Source: Geosiphon pyriformis
Lineage: Eukaryota > Glomeromycota > Glomeromycetes > Archaeosporales > Geosiphonaceae
Direction: 5' to 3'
Length of the DNA: 64,000 nucleotides
Assembly (NCBI GenBank): GCA_016748015.1
Contig: JAAOMT010000776.1
Coordinates: forward strand, 62,755 to 126,754
The position numbers were made by a program, and so were the translations under genes. Under the pieces are notes generated by a model. The model made no database searches, was not told the DNA's origin, and saw only the letters and a list, made by a program, of their open reading frames with translations. Shown here piece by piece: positions 46,357-59,200 of the stretch. The first letter of the stretch is position 1, and each line of letters begins with the position of its first letter.

Positions 46357-48231
46357 ATGGACTTAGAAGCTGCTTCTAGTGACAATATGTCTAAAAAAAA
46401 GGCACCAAAAGATGCTTTTTATGGTTCTACAGGTGGTTATTTTTCACAGAAAAAGAAAGTTGTGTCTGAGAATATTAAACATTTGGGTGACAAAAAAGAT
46501 ATCTCTCTGAACAAGTCTGAGCTTGGTGACAATATGTTTTCTAATGTGGATAGTTTGTTTGGTGATGAAAAAGGTGCTAATATGACTAACATCAATGTTG
46601 GGTTTCTTCTGGATTTGGCTGCCAACACTCCTAAAACAAAGCATATTAATACTGGTGTCATTTTTGGTTTTTCACTTAGTTCTTCCAACTTTGATATAAA
46701 TAATAATAAAGAAGTCTCTTTTCCTTTCTGCTTCTCAATCTCTTTGAATAAAAAGTGAATTGATCCCAAAATTGTCAAGACTCAGATGAAGGTCTTAGTT
46801 AGGAAGTCATTTGCTTTGGACATTAATCTTTCAGCTGTGGAAGGGAAATTGGCAATGGCAAAAACTCAATTCACCAGAAATTTTTTTTCAATAATCAATG
46901 GTTTTGGGGGGGCCACTACCTTTTCAAAGTTTGAAAAGATCATCAGATCTACATTTATCTCAGAGGAGAGCATAAAAAAAACCACATTATTGGCCAGAGA
47001 GAATGAAATTACTGTAAATAGCAATTTTAAGAAACAAAGAATATGTTCAAATCAGACTGTAGTAATTAAGGAAATTCTCATGAACATGCCAAAAAAAATA
47101 ATCATTGCTATGGTGTCTATATTTGAAGAAATCAAGTTGATCAAGATTCAGCTAATTGGAATGTGGCAAAAAACTGTAATAGAATTTGCCAAATTGAGAC
47201 AGACAGAGCAATTAGCATTAAGATGATTATTCCTTATTGGGAAGAACTCAGTGCATGTGGCTATAGCCATGGGAGATTGGGATACTTGGATGTCTAAGGA
47301 TTGTTTTAGAGCACTTTTGTTTACTTTGCCAATAGAAACAACTGCATATGATCTTGGTACTCTTTTGAAAAGGGCTGATGAGAAAACTTGTGTAATCAAT
47401 CATTCACTGAAAACTGGCAATCAGATTTGCTGCACTGTCATTGGTTTTAAATCTGAAAATGAGCTTGAATTTGCATTTCGCACTGAGCCAATTTTTGGTG
47501 GTGTGAGACTTTCTTGGACTAGATTAGACTTGGTTTGGTGTGAAAGGTGTGGGAAGTTTGGACACTCAGCTTTGGAATGTGATGCTTCTGACACTCTGGT
47601 GTCTGCTCTTTCTAAAAACTTAAAAAAAAATGTTTTTAATATGAGTCATCTTTAGTTGACCAGGTTATATGCCAAGAAAAATGTTTCTATCTCTTATTCT
47701 GTTGTTTTTAGTGGCAAGTTGTGGGCTCAAGTAGTCTTTTCTGCATCTTTTTTTGGTGGTTTTTAGTTTGATTCTGGTTCTGATTCTGGTTTTTTTTCTT
47801 TTAGTACTTCAGGTTTGGATGGTGGTTCTCCTCTTGTCCTGACCAATGATTTATTTTTGAATATTTGTTTGGCTTCTTTGAAATGTTCCTTAGAGCTCTT
47901 AAATGATCAGGTTTCTGGTATTGTACACAAGATCAATGACATGGAATTGGTGTCTTTGGCTCCCCCTTTTTCTTCTGTTCATTCAGTTGTCTCAATAAAC
48001 ATAAACTTGGATTTGAATTTGGATATGGTTTTGGATGGTTCTATGGTTGTATTTATACTTTCCTCTGTTGTTTTGGCTTTGGGCTTCAGTAGTTTAAGAA
48101 TTTTGATGACTAAAGTGAACTGTTTGGAGTCCAAGTTGGTGGCTCTTAAAGCCTCAATCGGTTCAGTTTTGGTAAAGTTGGATCAGTTGTGTGCTGGCTC
48201 AGGTTCTCAAATGTTTTCTTCTTCCCAATAA
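46357..48231 (+). pseudogene. N2 ORF1 (RRM-like, CCHC)
   Basis: 625 codons in one frame from ATG 46357, with stops at 46756 (TGA), 47224 (TGA), 47653 (TAG) and 47764 (TAG). The first two align with Trp codons of the relatives. The N-terminus is KKKAPKDAFYGSTGG. An RRM-like region spans about 47050-47225 (TVVIKEILMN, then FEEIKLIKIQLIGMWQK and FAKLRQTEQLAL). The complete knuckle CERCGKFGHSALEC is at about 47539-47580. It would bind element RNA. The last codons CAA TAA overlap the former ORF2 start, now ATA. Confidence 0.87.
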
Positions 48232-51200
48232 GTGATTTGGTTTGGAAAATTACTATGTGCAATGTTAGAGATTTGAACAATCCTGCAAAATAAGATGATG
48301 TTATTTATTGGCACAGAGACATAAACAATTTGGTTTCTATTTTTATGGAATCGAAATTAAGAGGGAAGGTTTGCCTTTGGATTGTTAACAAATTTGATGA
48401 TATGTAGGTGTTTACCTCTGGTTTAAAATCTGGTTATCTAGGTGCTAGTGTTGTGATCATTATGAACTTTTCTTTGACAAAACATGTATACAGAGTTTCA
48501 AAAGTGCCTGATTGGCTTCTGTTTATCAAATTGCTTTTCAAGAATAAACTTTCAGTGTTAATTTTAAGGCTTTACACTAGTGCCTCTTCAGTAATTTGTT
48601 TTTCTCAAGCTGGTAATATCAACTTTCTTATTACAAAGACTGTCAATGAATCTTTTTTCATTATTTTTGGTGATGATTTTAATGAAAACAGTTCTCATAA
48701 GTGTGCAAGCTTCAAAAAATGCCTTGATTTGGGACTAGTTAATTCTTTGGTTGGCAGTTTGACTATAAAAGAGCCTACTTGGGCAAATTCTAAAAGTGTC
48801 ATTAAAACAATTAATTATGTACTTGTTTCTCCAAATCTAATTAATGTGATAATGCATTACAATATTTCAAAAGTTAGTAAGCATTTTGACATAGATTATC
48901 AATTTGTTTCTGTGTCTGTGGGTTTGAATAGACTTTTGAATATGTGGTTGAACTTTTTTTGCAAGCAGACAAATAAAAATTGATGGAAGTTTGAGTTCAA
49001 AGATGCCAATAAGACTAAATGGAATGCTTTTAAGAATGTCATGTTGGCCAATGCAGCAATGTTTTCAGATGAGTTTGCCACCTCTACAAAGTTTTTAGAT
49101 TTAAATGTGATGTGAAATATCATTTACAAGATAATGGTTATCTTAGCTAATAAGGTGTTCAAAAAGAAATAGTTCAAAAGCTTTAATGATGTCTTTACCA
49201 AGAAATTTTTGAGATTTTACAAATTGGAGCTTTTGGTCTCTAGGATTGTTAAGGTCTTACATGAGGAAAGTGATGTAAAGTTTGATGCTCTTATAAGATG
49301 CTGAATCTTTTTGGACAATATTAAGGCTTTAGTTATTTAGGATATAGTAGACTCTAATGCTAACTCTGATCATATCCATTCTGTTTTTTTTGGTGCTAAA
49401 AGATTCTATTGTGCCACCAAGCTTGCTGAATCTCTAAAGACTAAAGAGGCAAATATTAGGTCTGCTATTGATAAGAGGATGGAAAGCTTTGAGATAAATA
49501 AAGGTTATACAATCAAGAATGTGCTGAAGTGTTTATTTCACAAAGTGGTACTTGATTATCTGGTAATTAATGATAAGCTGATTCTAGAACCTGATTTGGT
49601 TAAGTCTAAGGTAAATGTGATCATAAAAGATTGGACTAAAAAGCATAGAATGATAGATAATATTTCTGGTGACTAGTGTTATCAATATTAACTTTTAGAG
49701 TATGTTTTTGATGAAGCTTTTTCTGGTGTTATATGTTCGATTGAATTTAACAAATTGGTTGAGATGGTTTCTAATCTGCCTGATAACAAAGCTGCTGGTT
49801 TCTTGGGTATATTGAATAAGCTTTGGAAGCATTGTGATAAGGCAGTCTTAAATATGCTTTTAGCACTTTTGAATTTTTGTTTGTTTAATGAATTAGTGTC
49901 TGGCTCTTAGAAGAAGACTTGGGTCTCAATAATTTTCAAACCATATAAATGAAAGAGTGTTTTGACAAATACCCATCCTATTGTTTTGATTGAAACAGCC
50001 TGTAAAATTCTTTCCAAGATTCTTTCTGACAAGATTTTTTTGGCATGTAGCACTTTTGATGTTCTTCATGGGAACAATTTCTCAGTTTTAAAGAGTATAA
50101 TAATTCAGTTTTCCATTTTTGCAATTGGTTCGGTTATTGAAGATGCTTTGGAAAAGAATTGAGAGCTATGGCTAGTTTTGCAAAACATGTAAAAAGCATA
50201 TGATTTGGTTGGCTGAAAACATCTTGAAAAGAGTTTGGTCAGGATTAAAATGTGTGACAAATTCATTCAATTTTTTAGTAATATTCATAAGAATTGTACC
50301 AACCAAGTTATGATAGATTTTAGTTTGATGAGTGATTATTATGTGCACAATGGTTTGGACCAAGAAGAAGTATTTTTTCCCCTTCTGTGGTACATATTCT
50401 ATGATTCTCTATTGTGTGAAATCAAGCAGCAAGAGAGTATATATAAGTACAAGTTGAATTCTCATTTTATTTCCAAAAGTAGTCATGTTGAAACTTAAGC
50501 TAAACTTTCTTCCTTTTTTGCTGTTAGTGCTTTCATCAATAATACAATTTGGGTTGGTAGCAGTCAAAGTACTATTTAACATATTCTCAATGTTGTTAGT
50601 GAATTTTATTAGATCAATGACATTTCAAACAATAATGACAAGACAGTAGCCATTTCTATTAATAGCAAGATCAGCAATCCTTTTTTTTCTATTAGTGGCT
50701 CATTGATTTCTATTGCCAAAAAGGGTGAATCTTATCAGTATTTGGGTATTTTTCTTTCAAATGAGAGTCTCTCAAAGCCTAGTTTGGCTAAGGCATATTC
50801 AGACATTCATTTTTTCACCAATCTAGTCTTGAGAAAAACTGTCTTAGATAAGCAGTTCTTGTATTTGGTGTTGGTGGTTCTCTATCTTATAGTCAGCTAT
50901 AGGATGCAGTTTAGTTTTATTTCTATTGATATGTGTAACAAGTGGAATGCTCTGATTCATAAAGGCTTAAAGCTTAAATCCAGTCTATCACTCGATTTTT
51001 CCAGTAATATAATTCACCATCCTTCCTTTTATGATTTGAAATCTTTTTTCCAAGTTCAGTCTAAGAGTAAGATTGCTTTTTTTGTTAGTTTTGTAAACTC
51101 TAGTGGGATCTTAAATTGCTTGTTTTCTCACAGGTTTTATGACTTGTAAGTTTTGTATTGGCACTCTGTTTATCTATTGAGTTTTCCTGTCCATATTTAT

Positions 51201-52916
51201 GTTAGTGTTTCTAATAACTTTCTGGCAGACATGGTTCATATCCTTCTTAATTGCAATTTGTCTTTGGGTGGCTTTTTGGCCAGTTCTTTTTAGTTTTGTG
51301 GTGGGATTTTTATGTTTGCTGTTCTGGATAAATTAAGATTTTTCAAGTTTCTCCTTTTTTTTTGTCAGTATGACATAGCTTTTGTGAATCAACTTCATGA
51401 TAGTCATGGTACTGTCTTTGATTGATGTATTTTTAGGTAATAGAAGAAACTAAACTCTCATGGCTTTGTTCCAAAGTGGTTCAAAATTTCTGCAATGTTT
51501 CTTAATAGTATGATTTCTTCTTCTATTCATTCTTTGGTTTCAAGTAGAGTTGGTTCTTTAAATATTCTTAACTTTGGTGATTTTGTGTTTGTTTGCAACC
51601 ATCTCTCTCGGATTGGTTCTGGTAGTTTATCTGTATATACAGATGGGTTTCTGAAGAATCTGAACACAATTGGCTGTAAAACTGGTACTGCTGCTTTTTT
51701 TGAAGACATTAATTTGGGTTTGGACATTGGTGTATTAGATCTGATGTCTTCTACTATGGCAGAATTGCAGACTATTGTATTGGCCCTAGAGTGTATTCTT
51801 TTATTTAGCTCTGTTTACTTGTTTTCAGATAGTCAATCTGTTTTGAATGCTTGTAAGTTGGAATTGGGTCTGGTGTATCCTGATTTTCACAATCAGTGTT
51901 AAGTTGAGCATCAGCATATAGTTAATATTATTCATAGTAAAAATTTGAGGGTTAGTTGGCACAAAGTAAAGAGTCACTTGGACATCTTAAAAAATGAGCA
52001 TGCCAACATGATTGCTGGTGCTGTTTTTCTCTCTGGTTGGCATCTTCCTCCTTACTTGAATAAATGCTTTATAGTGGCTGATGATAGTATTGTTTCTGAC
52101 AATTCTAAACATTTTGTATGTGATGTTTATCATTCCATTTGTCATGCATGCTGGGAGGTTGGCTCTGGTTTCAAGTTTTTGATGGGTGGTCTGCTTTCCA
52201 AGGTCAATTGGCTCCACTCATCACTGGTGTGACATCTTGATTTACACATGGCTGCTGGTTTTACTAGCAAATCCTTGGCTAGTGTATGTACTTATTTTAT
52301 AAAAGCCTTGCATCATTGACTGCCTGTTGCCATTCGGAAGCATCTTTATAACAAATGTTATCCTAGTGTGTTATGTTTATATTGTGATAATGTGGAGGTG
52401 TCAGATTATGTGTTTTTTTGTAAGGTCAACAATTCTGCTAGACATTGAATATTGAACTTCCACATGGCTTCTTAGAAGGCTTTTTCTGGTTTCTCTTACT
52501 CCTTTTTAAGTGTGCTGCAGTTGTTGTTATCTTGTGTTTCTGATTTTTCTGTTTCCATGGCTCTTTATAAGAGTTTTGTTTTTAATAGTTGGTTTCACAA
52601 GGCTGTTTCTATCTTCCATAATCCCAAGGTTGCTGGTTTGAAGGTTGTTAAATTTGTGTACTTTCTTGGTCTCACCTTTAGAAATAATGTCTGAATGGTT
52701 CGTGCTAAGTATTATGCTTATATAAAAAAGGCCAGATTGATTTTGTTGAATGGTTTGGCTCTTGTATTGGTTTCTGGTTTGGCATTGGATTTTTCTGCTG
52801 GTATGATCAAATTGCTTAGTATTACCAAAGCTTTTGGCATTCATTTTGGGTTTCACAAATCTTGTTTATTTTTTTTAAATATAGGTGACTTGGTCTTAGT
52901 TTATATAGTTGTGTAG
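48228..52916 (+). pseudogene. N2 ORF2 (APE endonuclease, RT, RNase H, zinc finger)
   Basis: 4689 nt in one frame, no indel detected, with many in-frame stops. The expected start ATG is ATA (48228-48230). The APE domain (48238-48985) ends in DIDYQFVSV, with Tyr for the catalytic His (48897-48899). RT (about 49760-51150): KAAGFLGILNKLWKH, and the box AFINNTIW, both Asp changed to Asn (50538-50543). RNase H (51495-52150): VYTDGFLKN, MAELQTIVLALE, SDSQSVLN. The C-terminal finger CLYCDNVEVSDYVFFC has Tyr for His. Confidence 0.88.
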
Positions 52917-53051
52917 TGTTGTTCTAGTCAGTCCGAATGACTGGTCACATGTAAAAAGTACATAATTTATGCTTAGTTTAGATTATTTTTTTGATGTATA
53001 GCACTAGGTAGTATTTAGACCTTATTCATTAAATAATAATAATAATAATAA
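52917..53051 (+). other. N2 3' UTR, hairpin and TAA-repeat tail
   Basis: CAGTC (52929-52933) pairs perfectly with GACTG (52939-52943) around the loop CGAAT. GTCACATGTA follows. The element ends in (AAT)n at 53032-53050 instead of the A-run seen in N3. Confidence 0.75.
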
Positions 53052-53066
53052 AATATATAGTAAATA

Positions 53067-54244
53067 TTATAAATATTAAAAAACTTTTAATTATTTGATC
53101 TAAAATAAAAAATTATTTAAATATTATTAAAAATAAACAGATTAATATTTGCTAATAAAATTATTTATTATGTTTAATAAAAAACTAAATTAAGTACTAA
53201 AATAATTAATAATATTATAATTAAAAATATAAATTGGATTTAAACTTTTTTGATATAATATTTTAATTTGTACATGTTTTTTGGTTTTATTAATAAGTTT
53301 TTAATTAGTTTACATATTTATATAATAAAAATAATATATAAAAAATTACTTATAGTAGTTAAAAATATTTATATAATATATTATATTTTAATGTTTTTTG
53401 TTTTTATTGTAAAAAGATAAAATTTTCAAATTATGTATTTATATATATAATAAATATAAATATTTATAAAAAATTATTAAGTATTTATATTTTATATTAA
53501 AAATTTTTGATTAATATATATTTTTTATTATTTTTAATATATAATTTTATATAAAAATATTATCTTGAAGATATAATATAAAACTTTTTTAATTTTTAAT
53601 AATATTAAGAATATTATTTTAAAATTGATGAATTTTAATTTAATAATTTAATATTAAGATAAAATTTGATTATATAAATTTAAATATAAAATTGCTATAA
53701 AAAAATATAATTTAGTTTTTTGTAATATGTAGTTTATTAAGTAATTATTTAATAATATAATATGAATATTTAATATTGCTAAAATATTTATTATAAATTT
53801 TAATTTATATATATATTATTTGTTTTTTTTGGTTTAAATAATAATAATATAATTTATATAAATATGTATTATAGTTTTAATTAACTTAAGTAACTAATTT
53901 TATATAATAAATATATATCTAATTATTAATATTTATATTATTATATTATATTAAATAATAATAATAAAAATATTAATAATTTTTTAGTATAATAAAAAAA
54001 ATTGATTAATATAAATATTGTTTTTTTGGTGCTTTGGTTTTTACATAAAAATAACTAATTTTATATAATTATTATAAATAATTTTGTTTTTAATAAAAAT
54101 TTAATAATATTTAATTATGTTAAATACATAATTTTTAAATTAGCTAATTTTTTGGTATTTAATTATTAAAAAACATTTAATCAATTTTAGTTTTAAAATT
54201 TAAATATTAATGTTTTTATTATTATAAATACATAATATAATTTT
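53067..54244. other. AT-rich spacer
   Basis: 1.2 kb of A/T low-complexity sequence between N2 and N3, extremely poor in G and C. No gene, LTR or coding trace recognised. Confidence 0.6.
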
Positions 54245-54381
54245 AATTAAATATAACAATTATAAAAAAAAAAACTTCTTTCTTTCTTACTTTCAAAAAT
54301 CCTCAAAAAATACATTTTCTGAAAAAAAAGTTTTTCTATTTTTTCTTGTTAGTTTTTTCAACATTTCTTTAAATAATAACC

Positions 54382-56268
54382 CTTTCATCGTGGATTTAAA
54401 GACTGTTTTGAACAGTAATATGTTAAAAAAAAAATGCCCAAAGGTGCTTTCTATGGTCCTGCTGGTAGTTCTTTTGCTTAGAAAAAAAAGTGGTTCTTGG
54501 GAATGTTAAACACTTTGGTGATAAGAAGGATATCTTTTTAAGTAAATCTGGGCCTAATAATAGTATGTATTCTAATGTAGATAGTTTGTCTGGTAATGAT
54601 GAGAATGTTGACATAACTGGTGTAAATAGTGGGTCTCTTCTGGGTTCAGCTGCAATCACTTCTAAGATAAAACATATTAATACTGGTGTAGTATTTGGTT
54701 CTCCACTTGGCTCTCCTGATTTTACTATAGATGATGATAATATTGTGTTTTCTCCTCACTTGCTTATTTCTTTGGAAAAAAAGTGGATTGATCCAAAAAT
54801 TGTTAAAATCCCAGTGGAAATGTTAGTTAGGAAGTTTTTTACTTTGGATATTAATTTTTTGGCAGTAGATGGCAAATCTACTATAGCTAAAACCCAGTTC
54901 ATTAGAAAAATTTTCTTATTAGTTAATAGTTTTGGAAAGGCCACTACTCCCTCAAAATTTGAAGAAATCATCAGATCTATCTTTACATCAGAAAACAGCA
55001 TGGAAAAAGCCATGTTATTGGTCAAAGAAAAAAGAATTGTTGTAAACACTGATCTCAAGAGACAAGAAATTCATTTAGATCAGGCTGTGGTCATCAAAAA
55101 AATTCCCATGAACATGCCAAAAGATATGATCATCGCTGCATTAGCTGAATTTGGTAAAATTAAGTTGATTAAAATTCAACTTATTAGATTATGGCAAAAA
55201 GCTGTAGTGGAATTTGCTGAATTAGATCAGACTGAACATTTGGCTGCTAAATAATTCTTCTTGATTGGTAAAGATTCGGTGCATGTGGTCATAGCTGTGG
55301 ATGATTATGAGACTTGGGTGTCAAGAGACAGGTTTAAAGCTTTGCTGTTTACTTTGCCAGTAGAAATATCTACTCATGATTTGGGCACTCTTTTGAATGG
55401 GGCTGGTAGGAAAATCTGTGTCATTAATTGCTCAATGAATTCTAGCAACTGGGTATGCTGTGCTGTGGTTGGTTTCAAATCTGAAGAGGATTTGAAGTCT
55501 GCTTATTGTACTGAGCTGATATTTGGTAGTGTTAAATTATCTTGGACTAGATTGGACTTGGTTCGCTGTGAAAAGTGTGGGCATTTTGGCCATTCTGCTT
55601 TGGAGTGTAATACACCAACTCCACTCATCTTTAAGTCCTCAAAACCTGTTAAAAAAGTCTCTTTAGAAGGCCATCATTTTCGGCTAGTAAAATTGTACAC
55701 TAGAAAGGGTGTTCCTATTTCTAAACCTGCTGTCTTTGGTGGCAAATTTTGAGTGCAAGTGGTCTTACTTGCTTTTCCTTCTAGTGGTTCTCATTTCGAC
55801 TCTGGTTTTGGGCCTAGTTCTTCTCCTTTTGGTTCTTCAAGTATTAAAAAAAGCCCACCAGTTGTTCAAGATGAATTCTTAATCAATGATCATCTAACTT
55901 TACTAGAATGTTCCTTAGAATTACTAGCTAATCAGGTGTCAGATATTGTGCATAGATTAAATAGTGTAGAGCTGGTGCTCCTGGTGCTTATTACTCAAGT
56001 TGTACTTCTAGCCACCTCTGTTTTTACATTGGCATTACCTGATACTGATATGGTTTTGAATGTCTTACAGTTGTTCTTTCTTTTCTTTTTTTCAGTATTA
56101 GAAGACAAAGTGGTAGATTTGGGTCTAAGTAGTTCAAAAGTTCTTACCTCAAAAGTTGGCAATTTGGAATCTAAAATGATGGCTCTCAAAGTTTTTATTG
56201 GCTCAATTTTGGGAAAGTTAGATCTGTTGTACATAAATTCGAGTTCTTTGGTACATCTTTTGCATTAA
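54382..56268 (+). pseudogene. N3 ORF1 (RRM-like, CCHC)
   Basis: The start region aligned with N2 shows frame changes in the A-runs near 54424-54434 and 54482-54489 and a TAG near 54478. From 54490 on, one frame continues to TAA 56266 with stops at 55252 (TAA) and 55750 (TGA). An RRM-like segment (AVVIKKIPMN, then FGKIKLIKIQL and KAVVEFAELDQTEHLAAK) spans about 55085-55250. The intact knuckle CEKCGHFGHSALEC is at about 55570-55610. The C-terminal part is a helical/coiled Ser- and Leu-rich tail. Confidence 0.85.
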
Positions 56269-59200
56269 TGAATAAGCTCATTTGGAGAGTGGCTACATGT
56301 AATGTTAGGGGTATGTCGAATTTAGCTAAACAGGAAGACATTGTTTATTGGCATAAGGATTCGGAAAATATGATTTTGATTGTTACTGAGATGAAATTGA
56401 GATCTGACATTAGGCCTTGAATCATGAATAAATTTGATAGACTTTGGGTTTTTACTTCTGGTTTGGATGTTGGGTTTTATGATGCTGGGATTGCCATAAT
56501 TATGAACAATTTTTTGGCTCAACATGTTTTAAAAGTGGATGAGATTCCTGGTCATTTGATTTCTGTGTGTTTTTTGTTCAAAAACAAGCTTTTGGTTACA
56601 ATCTTGGGTCTGTATACTGGTATGTCTATTGGCACACAATTTAGTCAAGCTGCTGATATTAATTTTATGGTTTCTAAGATGGTCAATTCCAGCTTTTTTG
56701 TGGTTTTAAGTGGTGACTTTAATGAAAATAGGTCTAACAAAAGTGTGAGTTTCAAGTTCTGTTTGGGTTTGGGCCTGGTTAATATTTTTAATGGACACTT
56801 ATTGGCCAAGACTTTTACCTGAAGCAATTCTAGAAGTGTTGAAAAAGTGATTGATTTTATTTTAATGAGTGAAAATTTAGCATCTGCTCTGGCATCACAT
56901 TTTGTTGATGATGTATCTGAGTTTTTTGATACAGATTATAAGTCAGTTTCCATTTTAATTGGTTTGGGTGGGCTGTTGAATACACATCTTATTAGCATTT
57001 GCAAACAAGCCAACCATGATCGGTAGAAGTTCAAATTAAAGAATGCAGATAATGTTCAATAGTTAAGCTTTAAAGACTGCTCTTCTGCCATGTTGTTGGT
57101 TAGATTGAACATGTTTGAGAAGGTAAAAATCAATGGTGACTTGAATACAATATGGAAAATGTTAGAAGAAACCATAATACAGACTGCTGACACAGTTTTC
57201 TCTAGGATCTGATATAGTAAATACAACTGTTTGAGAAATAAACAATCTTCCAAATTCTTTAAATTGGAGCTGCTTGTTGCAAAGATTGTGAAATGTTAGA
57301 ACTCTGGTAATCTTCTAAATTTTAACCATTTTATTAAGGTCTGGTTGGTTATTAATGTAGTTGAAGCTTCCAAGATTGATGGCATGGTTTTAAACAGTGT
57401 AAGCTTGATGGAGTTGATTAAACATTTATTGGTAATAAGGAAAGAGTATCATAAGTCCAAGTATTGTGAGTTTAAGGTTGCTGAAAATACTACTATAAGG
57501 AAGGCAATTGACCATCATATGGAAAACTTCTGTTCTAACAAAGAGAAGATAATAAAGAGCATTCTGGAATGTCCATTTCACAAGATAGTTTTGGATTACT
57601 TGGTAGTAAATAATGAGCTGGTAATTATGCCTAATGAAGTAAAGCTCAAAGTTGATAAAATTATGGAAAAGTAGACAAGGAAGCAATTAGTTCTTCCAAA
57701 AATACTTAACCTCTAGACTTGCCAATATATGTCTCTGAATTATGTGAATGATAATGTTTTTTCTGGTACAATGAATGAAATTGGTATGGAAAAATTGTCT
57801 TTGGTTGTAGATAATCTGCCAAACAATAAAGCAGCTGGGTTATTAGAAATATCTAATGAACTTTGAAAGTGTTGTAATGAAGAGGTTTTGGCCTGTCTTT
57901 TGAAATTGTTGAATTTGTGTTTAAGTATGGGTGCAGTTCCTGATCTGTGGAAAGAAGCATGGGTTTCAATGATTCCAAAACCTTATAAATGGAATGGTGT
58001 TCCGACTAATACTAAACCTATTGCATTAGTTAAGACAGTATGCAAAATACTATCTAAGATTCTATCTGATCAAATATCTTTGGCTTATAGCAAGTTTAAT
58101 GTTTTTCATGGTAACAATTTTTTAGTGTTGAAATGTATTTTGATTTAGTCTTCTATTTTTGCTATTGGCTCAGTTGTTGAAAATGCTCTGAAGAAAAACA
58201 AAGAGCTTTGATTAGTGCTGCAGGATATGCACAAAGCTTATGATTCAATAAACTGGCATCATTTACAAGTGAGCTTGTGTCACATCAAAATATGTAAATG
58301 TTTCATCTGATTTTTTGGCAATATTTATGGGGATTGGGTCAACAGGGTGATAACCAACTTTGGGCTTTCGGATGGTTATAAAATACATAATGAGTTGGAT
58401 CAAAAGAAGGTCTTTTTTCTACTGTTTTGGAGAATATTTTATAATTTACTTTTGTGTAAAGTGAAAAGACATAAGCACTTATGTGGGTATAAGATTAATT
58501 CTAAGTTTATAGCAAAGTCTGGCAGGATTGAGGCTAGTAGAAAAAAAACTTCCTTTTTGGCTACAGGCACTTTTGTTGATAATACAATTTGGGTCAGAAG
58601 TAGCCAGGCATTTACGCAGTATATTTTGAACATTGTTAGTGAATTTTTTGTGATCAATAACATTTCAATTAATAATGATAAGACAGTAGTAATTCTTAAC
58701 AATCAGAGAGTTAAAGATGCTTTGCTATTAATCAATGAATCACCAATTTCAATTGCTAAAAAAAGTGAGTTACACTAATATCTGGGTATTTTTCTGTTAA
58801 CTAAGGATCTCTTTAAGTCCAGTTTGGCTTAAGTCCATAAGGATGTCAGGTTTTTTTCTAATATAGTATTAAGAAAAGCTATTATAGATAAACAATTCTG
58901 TTATTTGGTTTTGGCAGTTTTGCAACTCATTGTTAGCCATCATACACATTTCAGTTTTGTTACATTAGATGTGTGTCATAAATAGGATATTATAATTAGA
59001 AAAGGTCTTAGAGCCAAAGCTGATTTACTACATAACTTTTCCAGTGAGATCTTGCACCACCCTTTTTTATATGGTTTGAAGCTCTTTGAGCAAGTACAGT
59101 TTAAAGGAAAGCTGGTGTTACTAATTTCATTTTCTAATAGCCACGGCATTCTTGGACATTTATTTGATTATAGGTTTTTGGATTTGCAAGTTCTGGGATG

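Larger units (their letters stand above)
46234..53051 (+). mobile_element. N2: non-LTR retrotransposon, same family as N1 and N3
   Basis: Flanked by AATATATAGTAAATA at 46219-46233 and 53052-53066, a perfect 15-bp duplication. It has a 5' leader, ORF1 (46357-48231), ORF2 (48228-52916), a 3' UTR hairpin and a TAA-repeat tail. Both ORFs stay in a single frame over their whole length, broken only by nonsense codons. Confidence 0.93.
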
